Part shown: in pieces, positions 47,201 to 59,609 of the stretch
Numbering within the stretch: the first letter of the stretch is position 1
Layout: each line of letters starts with the position of its first letter
Origin: Lindgomyces ingoldianus
Taxonomy: Eukaryota > Ascomycota > Dothideomycetes > Pleosporales > Lindgomycetaceae
Assembly: GCF_010093535.1 (NCBI RefSeq)
Contig: NW_022985186.1
Coordinates: 234,949 to 298,948 of the forward strand
Reading direction: 5' to 3'
Length of the DNA stretch: 64,000 bases
Notes under the pieces: generated by a model
What the model was told of the DNA's origin: nothing
Seen by the model: only the letters and a program-made list of their open reading frames with translations
Databases searched by the model: none
Program-made: the position numbers and the translations under genes

Positions 47201-47256
47201 ATATCTAAAACCTATTATTTATCTTAGAAAGCCTAGAAATAGTGCTTTAATCTAAC
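47201..47256 (+). mobile_element. 3' end of an LTR (family of 6460-6880), RIP-altered
   Basis: Matches 6825-6880 with C-to-T and G-to-A changes (GGAAGCCTAGAAACAGTGCT there versus GAAAGCCTAGAAATAGTGCT here) and ends TCTAACA where the intact copy ends TCTGACA. The rest of the LTR would lie in the gap. Confidence 0.65.
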
Positions 47257-47510
47257 AGCTTCTTTGCTTTCTTTCTATTACTGCGCGCCCTAAACCTATT
47301 TTAAGCTGTTAAGCGCAGGCCTTTCTTAATGTAGCTGCCTTATTAGCTGCTTAAAGCTTAGTAATTTCCTATTACACTAACACTAGCTTATGTGCAATTA
47401 TTACTGCCCTTTGTAAGGCTTTTTTTCTAGAGGTATTACTCCCCTAGAACTCTCTCTATACGTAGAGCTACTTGCAACACAACTAATATCTACTAGGGAT
47501 TGCTGCCTAC

Positions 47511-47685
47511 TGCTGTAATCTACTGTAGTTTACTGCAATTTGCTACAGTGTACTGCAATTTGCTATAGTTTGCTATAATTTACTACAATTTGCTACAATT
47601 TGCTATAGTTTGCTGCAATTTGCTGTAGTTTACTATTGTTTACTGTAATTTGCTGTAGTCTACTATAATTTGCTGCAATTTACTT
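47511..47685 (-). repeat. 10-bp minisatellite, opposite orientation, ~17 units
   Basis: About 17 units of TGCTGCAATT and variants (TACTGCAATT, TGCTATAGTT), exactly in 10-bp phase. This is the reverse complement of the unit at 6559-6690, with C-to-T decay on this strand. Confidence 0.85.
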
Positions 47686-50600
47686 TATACATTTCCTAAC
47701 ACTGCTAGGTAATCTCTTACTAACACCTCTAGGCATTAGCCTATTATATTTAAACAGTAGTTAAAGAAGCTAAACTAGCAGTTTTATAAGTAAAACAGCT
47801 TATTAAAGTATTACATGTACTACATTAATCTTTGTAGCAATAGAGAGGCAGAGATAGAGGCAGAGGCAGCGCTAAAGCTCTTTAGCACTTTAAGAAATTC
47901 CTGTAGAGGTAATAAACTACACAAGCTGCAGCTCTATAACTAGGGCTTTAATGCTAAAATAATTAAATTAAATATATTAAGTAGCAGTATTAGGCGTAGC
48001 ATAGCAGTATTAGGCAGTAAAAGGACCAGGTGCAACACTAGAGAACATAAGGTGTAAAGAAAAGGAAAACTATTATAAAATTAAAAACATGTTAAAAGCT
48101 AAAGCTAAAATATGTTTTTTTAATTATAGCTAATAATTAACTAATTTCTAGATAACTGTTAAATAAGCTCTATGCTAGCTAGCATTTATAATTAGCAAGT
48201 ATGTGTAAGGCAAAGAGGGTTGCACAGTGTACACATTATGTAGGGGGGGTAGCAGGTAACTAGTGTTAATTATTCTTCTTCTTCTAAGTCTGTGCAAAAT
48301 AAAGAAATATTTATCTGTTTATATATATAACTATAACACAAGCCTATAACATGTAACGCCTAACAGCGTATCTAAATACTTTTATTTAGATAATAACTAA
48401 TCTTAAATTTATATAAACCTTTAGTTCTTAAAAAAGAAATTTTACTAACTTAATTAAAGCTAAAAATTAGCTAGCTATTATTTACTTTTAAGTATTACTT
48501 TACTTATAAGTATACTTTATAATATATAATTTAGTTATGTATAAAGTTTTTAGCTAAGCGCTTATATTTTTTTTAAAAAGTAAAATAACCTATATTAAAT
48601 AGCTATAAAAAGTGTAATAAGTAAAAAAGTATATAAATAGTAATAATTTTACTATCTTTATAGTATTATAAAAAATAAAGTAAGTTATTAGTAAAGCTTA
48701 CTATACTTAATATATTTAAGTTTATAAACTATAAAGTTAAGTAAAATCTTTTTTAAAACACACTAATTAGTTAGTTATAATTTTTTTTATTAGTTTATAT
48801 ATTTTATATATATATTTTTTTTACAAAAAAGTATACTTAATATAAGTATACTTTAATATTAATTTATATGTAGTTTACTTTAGTATATATTATATAAAAT
48901 ATATTTAAATTATAGTTAGCTATATTTATTTTATATTTTTTTAGCTATATTAGTGTGTTAGAGATTAGTATTAGCTATACTTAGTTATAGGCTATAATTA
49001 TTTACATGTACTAGTTAAATATTATTATTATGTGTCTATTACCTGTCTAATACTAATTTGCTAAGCATTATGCTACAACTATGTAACAGCGCAGGCAAGA
49101 CAATAGGTCTAAATGCAGTAGAAATCTACTTAAAAGCATATAGAAGTGCGTGGGAACTTAGAACCTAGGAATGCTATTAACATCTATAGGCCTTATATAA
49201 AGGATATTAGAAAACTACTAAGCTAGCTAAGAAAAAAGGTGTAACTAAATACTTAAAAAAGTAAAAGTAACTATAAAGAATAAAGTTAAGTTATAGTTAA
49301 AGCTAATATAAAAACCTATTAAATAAGTTTTAAGTAACCTAAGATATAATAATTTATAAAAATTATTATAAACCATTTTTTAACCTAAATAACCTACTAT
49401 AAAGATAGAATAGTAGGTAGCATAGATAGCACTAAAAGCAAGCTTTTAAAGAAAAATAAAAGTGTATTATAAAAAAGATAAATTACTACTAAGCCTTGCT
49501 TATTAGGATTTATGCTTATATACAAAGCACAGGTTATGTGACCTCTAAACAGGCTAGGGGAGGCTATACTATCCCGCTCTAGGACATCCCGCCTTACACC
49601 TACCTTAATGTGCTAACTATTGCTCTAAGCAAGCTTTGCTTTTACAGATCATTTATGAACTGTGGTAGTATTTTATTATATATAAGATTTTTTTTACTAT
49701 AACAGCTTTAAAAATCTTACTAAAAGTTAATAATAAAAAAATAAGTTTTTATAACTTTACTACTTTATAGTTACTTTTTTTAGCTTTTTAAGTAAGATAA
49801 TCTAAGTGTTTTTCTACTATGCTAGAATAACTTTCTTTTTTAGTAATGTGTAAAATAAAAGTAGAATCTTTTTTTTGCAACTAGCTATAGTTACTTTTAT
49901 ACTATAACTAAGAGCTTATTATTACCTAGTGCCTTTTACAGCTTAGCTGTAAACAGACAGCATTCTATTTTATCTATAGTTAGGTTAGGCATACTAACTA
50001 GGCTATATTACTAGTGTTTACCTTTATTCTTAATAGTGTTTAAAAGTAGTAAAAAGAATAACTATAGTAACTTATTTACTATTTCTAAATTTTTTTCTAT
50101 ACTTAATTTATTAGTTCTTTTTAAAAAAAGTATTTTATTAAATATTATAGCACTATTTAGTTTAAAGTATTTTATAGCTTTCTAAATATTAGTATTATTT
50201 ACTAAAAAGTTCTCTTAGTAAGTTCTACACTGCTACTGTGTTGTGTTATAAAATTTTTTTACTACTACTTTTACTTATTATTTTATTTTTATACTTATTT
50301 TTTTTACTTACTATTCTACTTTTACTTTATTTCTTTAGTGCGTATATACCTTTTATAACTATGTAAGGTCTGTAGTCTACTATCTTTTTGCATATAGTAA
50401 GGGCCTAGCTTTTAGAGTTAGCTTATAGACTACCTTTATTACTACTTCTATTAGCCTATCTGTCTGTTACTATACACTGCTTTTTATTAGTTTAGCTTTA
50501 AGTGTCTTTTTAACTTTTATTTATATTACTTTCTATAGTGCATTTTTAAATAATAGTCTTACTTTTACTTACTATCTTAAAGTGTTTATATTAAAAGTTA

Positions 50601-50782
50601 TTTTAATTACTTTATAATCTAACTTATGTTCTATCTTATAGACTTTATAGCATAGTGCTGTAGCTACTAGGTTATCTAAAGTTAGCATTAAATTAATAGT
50701 GCTTTTACTTATTTTTTACTACTATGTTTTTATGCCTTTAAAAAGTAGGCTATAAAGTAAATAGTTTACTATAAAGTGTATA

Positions 50783-52621
50783 ACATAGTCCACAAGCGAA
50801 TGTTTAACACAAGCGAGTGTTCCGCCCTACTACTAAATTTAACTTTAAAGACTATTAATTTAACAACGCAAAAATATACTATATAAAATAAACTACTATA
50901 GGATTATTTAATATTCTTACATGTATAAGAGTTATGCCTAGGCTTGTTGCAGCGCTTGCAGCGCTGTACGCGCGCTGCGCTGCTTTTAGCAGTTAACTCC
51001 TTCTAAGGCATTTTACTACCTTCTGCTATACTAGTAAGCTTTTAAGTACTTAACTTAAAGCCTTAATAACTTGTTAGAGTTTTTTTTTTTAAATTTACTT
51101 TTTTTTACGCTGCTTACGCTTTATAGCTGCCTTACAGGCCCTCTCTAGAGCAGCTGCTTAATTGCGCTATAAAACAGTAATATAAGCTATCTTAGTAGCG
51201 CCCTTACTTAGCTGCTTTACTAAATTAAGCATAGTAAAAAAAAAAAAATTCTAATGCTTTTAAATCTAATTATATAGTAAAGTTAACTAAGCCTTAACTT
51301 TATAAAGATTACTAAGTGTTTAAGCCTTCTAGGTAGTATTTAGTAGTAGAGTAGCTAGCTAATTAGGTAGCTGTATATTAAGCTTTAAGAGCACTAGCTC
51401 TAGGTTAAATAGGACTAGTTCTATAGCTCTAAAGCCTGCGCAGATATTATCTATTATAATTAAACAACTAAATGCTGCTTTAAAGGCTAGTAGAAAAGTT
51501 AGCTTGTTAATATAGTTAATCTAGTAGCAGATTAACTAGCTAATCTTAGTACTGTACGCGCGCTTTAACAGCAAAAAGCAGCCAATGTTAAGCAGCTGTA
51601 AAATATGTGACGCGTGTGCTGGCATACAGAGCGCTATAATACGCCTCTGCTTACAGAGCTCTATAAATTTAATAGAGTAATAGCTTTTATAGCTATTAAG
51701 AATAAGTAGCTGCTATAAGCCTACTAAGTAATTTTTTATGTGCAGATTAAAGTGCTCTAGCTATGTAATTCTATGTTTATTAGTTATCTAGCTGTTATTG
51801 CTAACACTAATAGCCTAGTCCTTTAGTATATCTTTATTCTTATACTAGGCAGATAGGTAATGCTTGCCTTTAAAGATTACATATAGAGGTATTGCCTACC
51901 TATCTGCGTTAATGCCTGCAATAACTGTCACCTATTTACAGTTACCTAGCTGTATAGCCTTTAGCTAATTATGTCTATCTGTGCCTATAACAACTATTTA
52001 GCTTAATATAACCCCTATCTAAAAGCCTGTCTTGTTAAAATTATACATGTCCTAATCTATAATGCTGTACTTTAATTGTGTAGCCTCTACAAGCTTAAAC
52101 TACTTACTTATAATTACTAGATCTTTACATTTTGCTTATTAGTAATTATATAGTTAGCTAAGGTAAGTTTTAACTGCTAGCGTACGCGCAACAAAGTTAG
52201 ATAGCTAGTTAATACCTGCTAGTAGAGCGCCGCGCTTAGTAAGAAGCTTGTTGGCCATCTCTTGTACAGCACCTAGAGTAGGCGCAAATCCTCAGGAATC
52301 TAGATTAAGTATATGCTTAATAATTACCTCCTCTTCTAGCTTTATAAGCTTCTTGTTGTTAGCTGTACAGTCACGTCACATAGTCATCCCTGCGCGTTGT
52401 TGGCGGAGAGCCATTTAATTAACATTGTAGAGTGCTGCAGTGCGCTTCTTAGTTAAAGACGCGTCTCTATTAAAAGCTTAAATAGCTAGGTTAATTCTAG
52501 CCTCTTTTAAAGATAATTAATTGTATAGTTGTTAATGCATCGCAGTTAGTAGTAGGTTAGCTGCGTTTTGGTGGTGGGGCGGAACACTCGCTTGTGTTGA
52601 ACATTCGCTTGTAGACCATGT
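50783..52621 (-). mobile_element. Pogo/Fot1-type transposon in the LINE, minus strand
   Basis: A 1,839-bp element with TIRs of about 50 bp (ACATAGTCCACAAGCGAATG at the left, mirror copy ACATGGTCTACAAGCGAATG at the right) and TA at both ends (50781-50782 and 52622-52623). On the minus strand the transposase relic is readable. An N-terminal DNA-binding part near 52430-52200 includes KLEEEVIIKHILNLDS and GFAPTLGAVQEMANKLL. A C-terminal end near 51440-51340 includes GFRAIELVLFN. Stops at Gln/Trp positions show RIP. Confidence 0.85.
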
Positions 52622-54660
52622 TAATAAAGTTTACTTTACTTTAGTAAGTGTTTAACACATTATTCTCTTTTTATAATTAGTTATGTTAGTTAAAATTACC
52701 TGCTAAAACTACATCTACCTATGTTCTAGTTTAGTTATATGTAGTTTAGATTAAAGTTTAGATGTAATTTATTATCTTTTTTAGTGCTTACTTATTTCTT
52801 ATTTTAACATAGACTAACACTACTAGGACTATTTAACTAAGTAGTTGTAGTATTACTGCTGTAAGGTCTAGTAACTATACTAGCAGCTATTTAGCCTTAA
52901 TGTCTTTCTATATCTAAAGTATACTCTAGAAGGGCGACCTTCTGTCTTTACATACAGTTAGTGTAAATTTAGCCTAGTAAGTGTGTCTAGCTAGTGTTAT
53001 AATAATCTTTTTTTTTATTTTTTTACATATAAGGTTTTTAAATAGCTAATATAGTTAAGTTTTATAGTTACTTATTTTTTATTATGCTATGTAGTACTTT
53101 ATGTTTTTTTTATATTAAGTTAGAATATTTTAAGCGTCCTAGGCATCTTAATTAAGGTATAGCACTTAATAGTTTTTAAAGAAAGATTTATAAAGGCTTT
53201 TATAAAGTACATATTTAGAAACTATTACTTAGCATTTGCTGTAGTAGTGTTCTTTACTAGCGCACCTAGCACAAACCTGCTGCCTTATGCATGTAAATGC
53301 CTTATGCTCTAGCTATTAGCATTAGTAGTACTATAATAGTCTATTTTACAGTTTAAACAGTCTTGTGTATGCAGATTCTTTATTAATGTAAAAGTACTAT
53401 TCTTATAGCAGCTAGGCTGCATTGCTGCCTTTAGTAATATATACTACTATTAATTTATATGCTTTTTTTAAATTCTTTTTACTTAGCTAGCTAACTTTTA
53501 CTACCTACACTTTATTTTTAGCCTTAAGGGCTTTTAAAGCTTTAGTTAGATTTATTTTTTCTTTAATAGCACTACTAGCTAGTTAGTGTCATCTACTCTA
53601 ATTAAAAAGAGCTAGTTGCGCAGTATCCTAACTTCTCTAGCTGCTGTTTTATAAGCTGCCTTTTTAACTACCTGGAGCTTACTTTTATCTCTACATGTAA
53701 CTTTAATTTAATTAGTGTTCCTTAGGTCTTTAACTACTACTATACATTACTATTTTATGCGCTTGTAGTTTATTTATATTTTCTTCTTAATAGCTTATTT
53801 AATTTTGCCTAGTTTTACTTTCTCTCTATCTACTTTTTTAATCCTAGATGTGTTAATTATGCAGTAGAGTGTGTCTATTATTATTAAAGGTGCTATGTTA
53901 GTAGAAAAAGTCTGTAGGTTACTAGGCTAGCTGCTTAGAAGCAATTATGCTACAGCAGCGTAAGATAGTAATCTACTAGGCAGCGTAGAAGATCTAGCTA
54001 AAAGGGTTTTAAATTCATCTACTATTACTTTGTTCTCTGCCTTTAGTGCTTTTACTTTTTAAGTGCTTTTATTATTATTTTAATTTAAGTTATATGTTCT
54101 TTTTTTATTTACTTTATTATAGCTACTATCTTATTTTAGGTTTTTTTAAGTGCTATAAGCACTATAGCTAATAAATCTTTTTTCTATTTTACTTTTACAC
54201 TTTTTTTAAGTATACTTATTTCTTTATTATGTTTTATTTTTAGTTAGCCTTAAGTGTAGGTTAATTATAAAGTTTTAAAGGCTTTTTAGTTAACATTAAT
54301 TACTTTATTTATTTTACTTTTATTACTTAAGTTTTCCTGTTGTCTTCTTATATTCTCTGCCTTAGTTACCCTGCGCGTCCTAACGCGTGTTTAAGTTAAT
54401 TGCTGCCCCTAACGTGTGTTTTTTACCTCTAATTTTATTAATTCACAACTCCTCTAGGTCCTGCGCAGTTGTCTTGTCCTCTAGTACTTATCCCTAGTTC
54501 TCTAGGAGAGAGGGAGGGAGAGAGGTAGGGGGGGTTTAGGGTTAGGTACTGGTACTTATCTTGCAACCCCCTCAGTCGCCGCAGCTCCGGTCTTTCTGCA
54601 GGTCGAATCGTGCAGTCCAGACGCAGGTGGAGTGTGCAGACGGAGGCGGGTACCAAATTC

Positions 54661-55685
54661 TTCCTATTCTTGAATGGGCACGAGTTCCGCTAAAAACCTG
54701 ACAATTTCTAACGAGGTCCAGCCAGCCCATCCAGGACCCCGTAAATATGACACTTTCTCCACTCTTGATTGCTGACCCCCGCTAGAAGTTGTACTTTGCC
54801 AGTGATTTAGCGCACTAGATCCATCTTATTAGTGCTAGGGATATCAGCACTACAGCTAATATTATTAACTGTTATACTGCCTTAGAGGCATTAAGCGTTA
54901 TTTTTAAGTGGGTGGAGGAGATATATGGCCCGTGGTTTTTAGAAGGGGTGAAGCCTGAATAATATTGCTCCAGCAGACGCAGAGCCAATAAAGGTTTAGT
55001 ATATACCCATTAATTTGTTAATTACTTGACAAGGTAATGCCTAGATATTGCCTTTCTTTTTCTTCTTTTGGATCAGCAGCCTTGATCGTACCTGGCTGGC
55101 TAAAGCTCCCGTTTTGGTTCCTGCATTTGAACCCGCTCCTGGTGCCTGGTTCTGGGTCCAGGGGAGATCAAATGTGGTTAGAGACTGTGCTCGAACCTCC
55201 TGGCACCGACCCGATCAGATTGCGTGAGGGGAATTGAATACGTTCTAGTGGGTGAAGGAGGTTGAAATTGGCATCGGATGTCGCCACTTCTAGTAAGGGG
55301 AGCAAAGAGGTCCCGAGTCATTGGCGATCAGATGAGATGAATCTGGAACCGGGAACTCGGAGTTGAATGGCGGAGACTAAAACAAGGCCGTCCTTAGCGA
55401 AGTGCGATCTAACGCTAGGAATTAGAAATAACCTTGCATAGCGTCGTGCAGCTCGGAAGAGCCCCCTCTGTAAATCCTAAAGTGAACCCCGTCCCACTTT
55501 CCGTTTCCCGATCCTTTCTGACTCTCCAGGATCTGATCCCATCACTGGATCTCTTAGTCTCCACTTCCCTGCTTAGTACACTTATTATTAAAAGCTTTTA
55601 TTTGATTCTAAAAAAAATAGTGTTTAAACCTTGCCTCGCCTTGAAGTTTGCAAGTGCCTATAATTGCTGCTACAAAAACCATATA
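54661..55685. other. GC-balanced spacer between transposons
   Basis: Normal-composition DNA with a 66-codon ATG frame (55037-55237) and a 113-codon frame without an ATG of its own. Neither has a recognisable domain. It may be less decayed transposon sequence or host DNA stranded in the repeat block. Confidence 0.4.
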
Positions 55686-57532
55686 ACGTACCTAACGGGT
55701 TGGCCGGCCACACAGGTTAGCCGGCCACTTTTGCTAAACCCCCACCACACTCTACCTATCTACATAATGCTTTAACAACAACACTAGATTAAATCTTCTA
55801 AAGAATGTTAGATATAGCTTACTTTTTAAGCTTTTAAATAAAACTTAAAACTTTTCTTATAACATGCTACAGCTATTTATAATGTTTTTTACACAACACT
55901 AAGCAATTAACGCGCTAGACAGCCTTTAGAAGCAGAATGCTAGCCTAAATTAAAAAATTTAACTAAGCTTAAAAAAAAGGTAGTTATTAAGTATATACTT
56001 AAGCTTATTATACATAGATTTCCCTCTAGGCTTATAGCTGTAGCTAATATAGCTAATTCCTTGCGCACAGAGCGTAATCTAGGCTAGGTTAGCTTAAACT
56101 AGCCTAGTATGTAGGTTAAGCACTGCCCTAAGTTTATAATAAAGTTTAATTATAAGTATAATTATAAAAAAGCGCTTTATAAGAATCTAGAGGTTATCTA
56201 AGGCTAGTTTTACCTAGTAGCTAACATAAAAGCTAAGTACAGTATCTAGAATAAAGACATATATAACTTTAATAAGTTAAGCTTTATAATAAACTAGATA
56301 TTAACTAGAGTAGTTATTACAGCTTTAGAAAGATAAAGACAGCTAAAAGTAATATAGTAAAGTAATAAAGAGTAGATAATAGTTATTTAAAGCATTAACA
56401 TAATAAAGTAAGCTATTTTACTTTTTATTATCTTTAAAAGCTGCTATTACCTTTTTACTTAGTATAAAAAAAAATCTGCCTTAAAACTAGGTTATTATAG
56501 TCTCTAAGAATAGCTAAATAATAAATAAGCTTAAGCTGCAGTAGTTAAAGCACTTTAATAAGTATATAAAAAGAAAAGTTATAAGCACTTATTAGCTTTT
56601 TATTATTAATAGCTATAAAAGCTATAACTTACTTAATTTTTAGTAGTACTATAAAAAAAAATAAGATTATTACTATTTATATGCTTTTACACTTATTACA
56701 CCTCTTACAGCCTTTTAATGTAGGTTGTTTTACCCTTTTAAAAAAGGTGTATAGGCGCTAAGCTAAAAATTTTATGTATAACTAAATTACTAATATTATA
56801 AAACTTAAGTTTCTACTATGCTTTATACACACTTATAATGTAGTAATTACTTTTAGTAATAATTAAGAAGGGTTTTAAAGCGCTAGTTTAGTCTTATTTA
56901 ACCTAAAATAAGTTAAAATAGCTTTTAATATTTAGTTATGTACTTTATTACTACTACTACTTATTAATAATAAGCTCTAGTAGTTATAAACCTTAAGTAA
57001 TACTTTTAAATTTAAGTTGTAATTAATGCTTATAAAAGTAAAAATTTAAAGGCATGTAGATAGCTTACTAACATTTATAGTAAAAGCTTTTAGAAAGGTC
57101 TTAAAAAAGGCATTAATTATTACGCATAAGCTAGTGTTAGTGTAAAAGAAGATTATAAAGCTTTAAGCAGCAAATAAAGCTGCTACGCAACATACATTAT
57201 ATAAAAGAAAGTAGATTTAAGTAAAAAAAACTTTAATAGTTAAAGATAAAGCTTGTCTAACTACTCTAAAGAAGTTTAGAGCGCGTAGTAATAGAAAGAA
57301 GCTAAAAACGCAGGTGCATGCTAAAAAAAGTAAGCTAAGTTAAAGGTAATATAAGCAGTGTAATTAGACTAGGCATAACTTATGTATGTGTAAGAAAGTA
57401 GTAAAAGTAGACTCTAAATAATATCTTATGTTGTATTACTCTATACAGGGCTAAAGTGGGCTGTTTTGCGCTAGAATAGGGTGGTTTTAGTAGGGGCTTG
57501 GCAAAAGTGGCCGGCCAACCCGTTAGGTACGT
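55686..57532 (+). mobile_element. Pogo/Fot1-type transposon, plus strand, 1.85 kb
   Basis: TIRs start ACGTACCTAACGGGTTGGCC and end in its mirror at 57532, with TA on both sides (55684-55685 and 57533-57534). The GGCCGGCCA motif is repeated within the left TIR. A plus-strand transposase relic near 55980-56190 includes VVIKYILKLIIHRFP, IAVANIANSLRTERN and FIIKFNYKYNYKKAL. This N-terminal part is the sequence duplicated in both arms of the foldback family. RIP stops throughout. Confidence 0.85.
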
Positions 57533-57566
57533 TATAACTAATTAAGCATGAATATTACAATATATA

Positions 57567-57714
57567 ACGCATTCCACAACCAAGCCAGCTAAGCCACCTA
57601 GCCAGCCAACTTGAAACCTATAGAAAATCCTACTTAGAAAGCATCTAGCTCTATCTCTATAACTACTAAATAGAATAGTGTAATTTTTTTATTATAGACT
57701 TTTATATAGTCTAG
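57567..57714 (+). mobile_element. TIR fragment of another Tc1/mariner element
   Basis: Begins ACGCATTCCACAACCAAGCC after TA, resembling the left TIR at 7405 (ACGTATTCCACCACTG..). The rest is cut at 57715 by the TA-flanked foldback copy 3, and no matching right TIR was found in the window. Confidence 0.5.
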
Positions 57715-57790
57715 TAACGTACACTACAGGCAAGTTGCTTACACCCTTAAGCTACTTACTTTTACTAAAGCTGTACTAAACTACTCTTTC

Positions 57791-58307
57791 TGTCACGATC
57801 GGTGTGAGAGGTATCGAGCAGGAAACACAGGTCACAGAGAGGGAATGCAGGATAGGGGGTAACGAGAGTAAACCTTAGGGTCGGAGGCAGAGGTACAGAG
57901 GCCGAGGAGCCTATATACCCCGTGCCAAGCCTAGGGTACTCAGGGGCTGGATAGCTGTAACATAACCGTGACAATCGGCATGCTCAAGCTACAAGCAAGA
58001 GGTGGTGTAACCTAACTAGATCAAACTAAGGAGCAGAGGAGCTGCTCTGCGAGTTTAAATATACATATGTTGTAAGGACGGAGCTCTGTACCACTACGCC
58101 AATACAACCAAAAAGGTGCGAATAATCAACCAACGTTAATTATTGCGTACAGAATAGTATATATACCCGTCGCACGTAAGCACCATCTCGGCCTTACACG
58201 TAAGCGCTATCCCAGCCTTACATATGTGCCCTCTGCCAAGGCGCTACTCGTCGCACAAGCGAGGGAGCTGAGGCCGCAGAGCATGTGACGCGATACGCGT
58301 CGTCACA
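57791..58307 (+). mobile_element. Solo LTR containing a second solo LTR
   Basis: TGTCAC..GTCACA, flanked by the 5-bp repeat CTTTC (57786-57790 and 58308-58312). Within it, 57803-57973 (TGTGAG..GTGACA, 171 bp) is bordered by ATCGG on both sides (57798-57802 and 57974-57978), a second LTR-type insertion 12 bp from the start of the first. The outer LTR without it is about 341 bp and matches 59700-59903 inverted. Confidence 0.7.
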
Positions 58308-58360
58308 CTTTCTACACTAATATATTTCTAACAGCACTACTTAAACATGCTAAAAAACAT

Positions 58361-58437
58361 TTGTCGCATACAGCTATCTGTCTATATATATCCTTCTGCT
58401 GTGCTAGCTAGAAGGTTAACCTTTTAGTAAACGCAAC
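58361..58437 (+). mobile_element. 77-bp mini-element
   Basis: Starts TTGTCGCATACAGCTATC and ends AAACGCAAC; flanked by AACAT (58356-58360 and 58438-58442). The inverse of 59610-59684. Ends are weakly inverted. Far too small to encode anything. Confidence 0.6.
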
Positions 58438-59609
58438 AACATTAAATATAGCTTACACTGTAAGCTTTTAAATAAAATTTAACACTTTTAAAGTAACATG
58501 CTACAGCTATGTATAAAGTCTTTTAAAAAATAATAAATAACTAACACACTAAATAACTTTTATAGGCTAATTCTATAGCTAACTTATAAAAACTAGGTAA
58601 TAATAAAAAGTAAGTAATTATTAAGCATATACTTAAGCTATATACATAAGAATTTTTCTTTTTGCTAGTAGCTATTGCTAATATAGCTAATTCTTTACGC
58701 GCTAAGCATAATCTAGGCTATGTTAGCATAAACTAGCTTAGTATGTTTATAAAGTGTTATCTAAAGCTTAAAGTAAAGTTTAAGTATAAGTATAACTATA
58801 AAAAAACTTTTTATAAAAATTCTAAAGTAATTTAAAGCTAAGTATAGCATTTAAAATAACAACACATATAACTTTAATAAAATAAGCTTTATAATAGGCT
58901 AGATATTACTAACTATACTTATACCTAAAACTTTACTTTAAGCTTTAAATAATGCTTTATAAACATACTAGGCTAGTTTATACTAATATAGCTTAGATTA
59001 CACTTAGTGTGTAAAGAATTAGCTATATTAGCTATAGCTACTAGCTAAGAGGAAAATTCTTATGTATATAGCTTAAGTATGTGCTTAATAATTACCTACT
59101 TTTTATTATTACTTAGCCTTTAAAAGTAAGCTATAAAATTAGCTTATAAAAGTTATTTAGTGTGTTAGTTATTTATTATCTTTTAAAAGTCTTTATATAT
59201 AGCTAGAGTATGTTGCTTTAAAAGTGTTATATTTTATTTAAAAGCCTAAAGTATAAGCTATATCTAATATTCTTTTAGCATATTTAAGTAGTGTTGTTAG
59301 AAATGCACTAGTATAAAAAAAGTAGTTTAGTAGAGTCTTAGTAAAAGTAAGTAACTTAGGTGTGTAAGCAACTTGCCTGTAAAGTATGTTATATAGTAGT
59401 TAGCGTAAGTGTTAACAGCAGATTATAGCTTTACAGTATACTTAAAGCATAAGTAGTATAAGCTCTAGCATGTTAGTAGACAGCTTATAGTAAGTAAGCG
59501 TCTAAAAACTACTAAAAACCTTATACTATTATAGTATTTTAATATAGTTAATAACACTAAGTAAAATGCTAAGCAGCTTATTATACTTTTACTTACTTAT
59601 AAACTTAGT

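Larger units (their letters stand above)
46346..49670. mobile_element. Unclassified element with ~24-bp target duplication
   Basis: It splits the LINE. The 24-bp sequence TTTTATTATATATAAG followed by A and seven T occurs at both borders (46322-46345 and 49671-49694), a long TSD of the kind left by target-primed insertion. The left border carries the stem-loop terminus shared with 39-133. Inside are the 760-base N gap (46441-47200), an LTR end (47201-47256), the inverted-orientation 10-bp minisatellite (47511-47685), and RIP-degraded DNA. A less altered patch lies at 49490-49670. No protein motif was recognised, so the class is open. Confidence 0.5.
30662..54660 (-). mobile_element. Tad1-like LINE, minus strand, split by three insertions
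   Basis: The LINE fragments are about 30662-31009, 44424-46345, 49671-50782 and 52622-54660, roughly 5.4 kb in total. On the minus strand near 46200-45990 a reverse-transcriptase frame is clear despite RIP stops: SFNIKKAYNKV, then RLYARGI, then WIDAF; an expected Gly-Leu-Pro turn segment follows. A Cys-containing knuckle-like stretch lies near 53330-53400, as in the first ORF of such elements. The GC-rich 54430-54660 looks like the unaltered 5' leader. The pieces join when the Ty3/gypsy element (31010-44423), the unclassified element (46346-49670) and the pogo-type element (50783-52621) are removed with their TSDs. The outer boundaries are approximate; no flanking TSD was identified. Confidence 0.7.
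57717..59389. mobile_element. Foldback (pogo-derived) element, copy 3, with insertions
   Basis: Ends ACGTACACTACAGGCAAGTT (57717) and its mirror at 59389, with TA outside both. Removing the solo LTR (57791-58307) and the mini-element (58361-58437) with their TSDs leaves about 1.07 kb, the size of copy 2. The arms again hold inward-facing transposase starts (for instance near 58690-58750 and inverted near 58970-59040). Confidence 0.75.

Noticed and set aside
46412..47227. 271-codon frame across the N gap
   Set aside because: Almost entirely N; an artefact of translating the gap.
54530..54550. Telomere-like TTTAGGGTTAGG
   Set aside because: Fewer than three units, embedded in what looks like the LINE 5' leader, and not at a sequence end.
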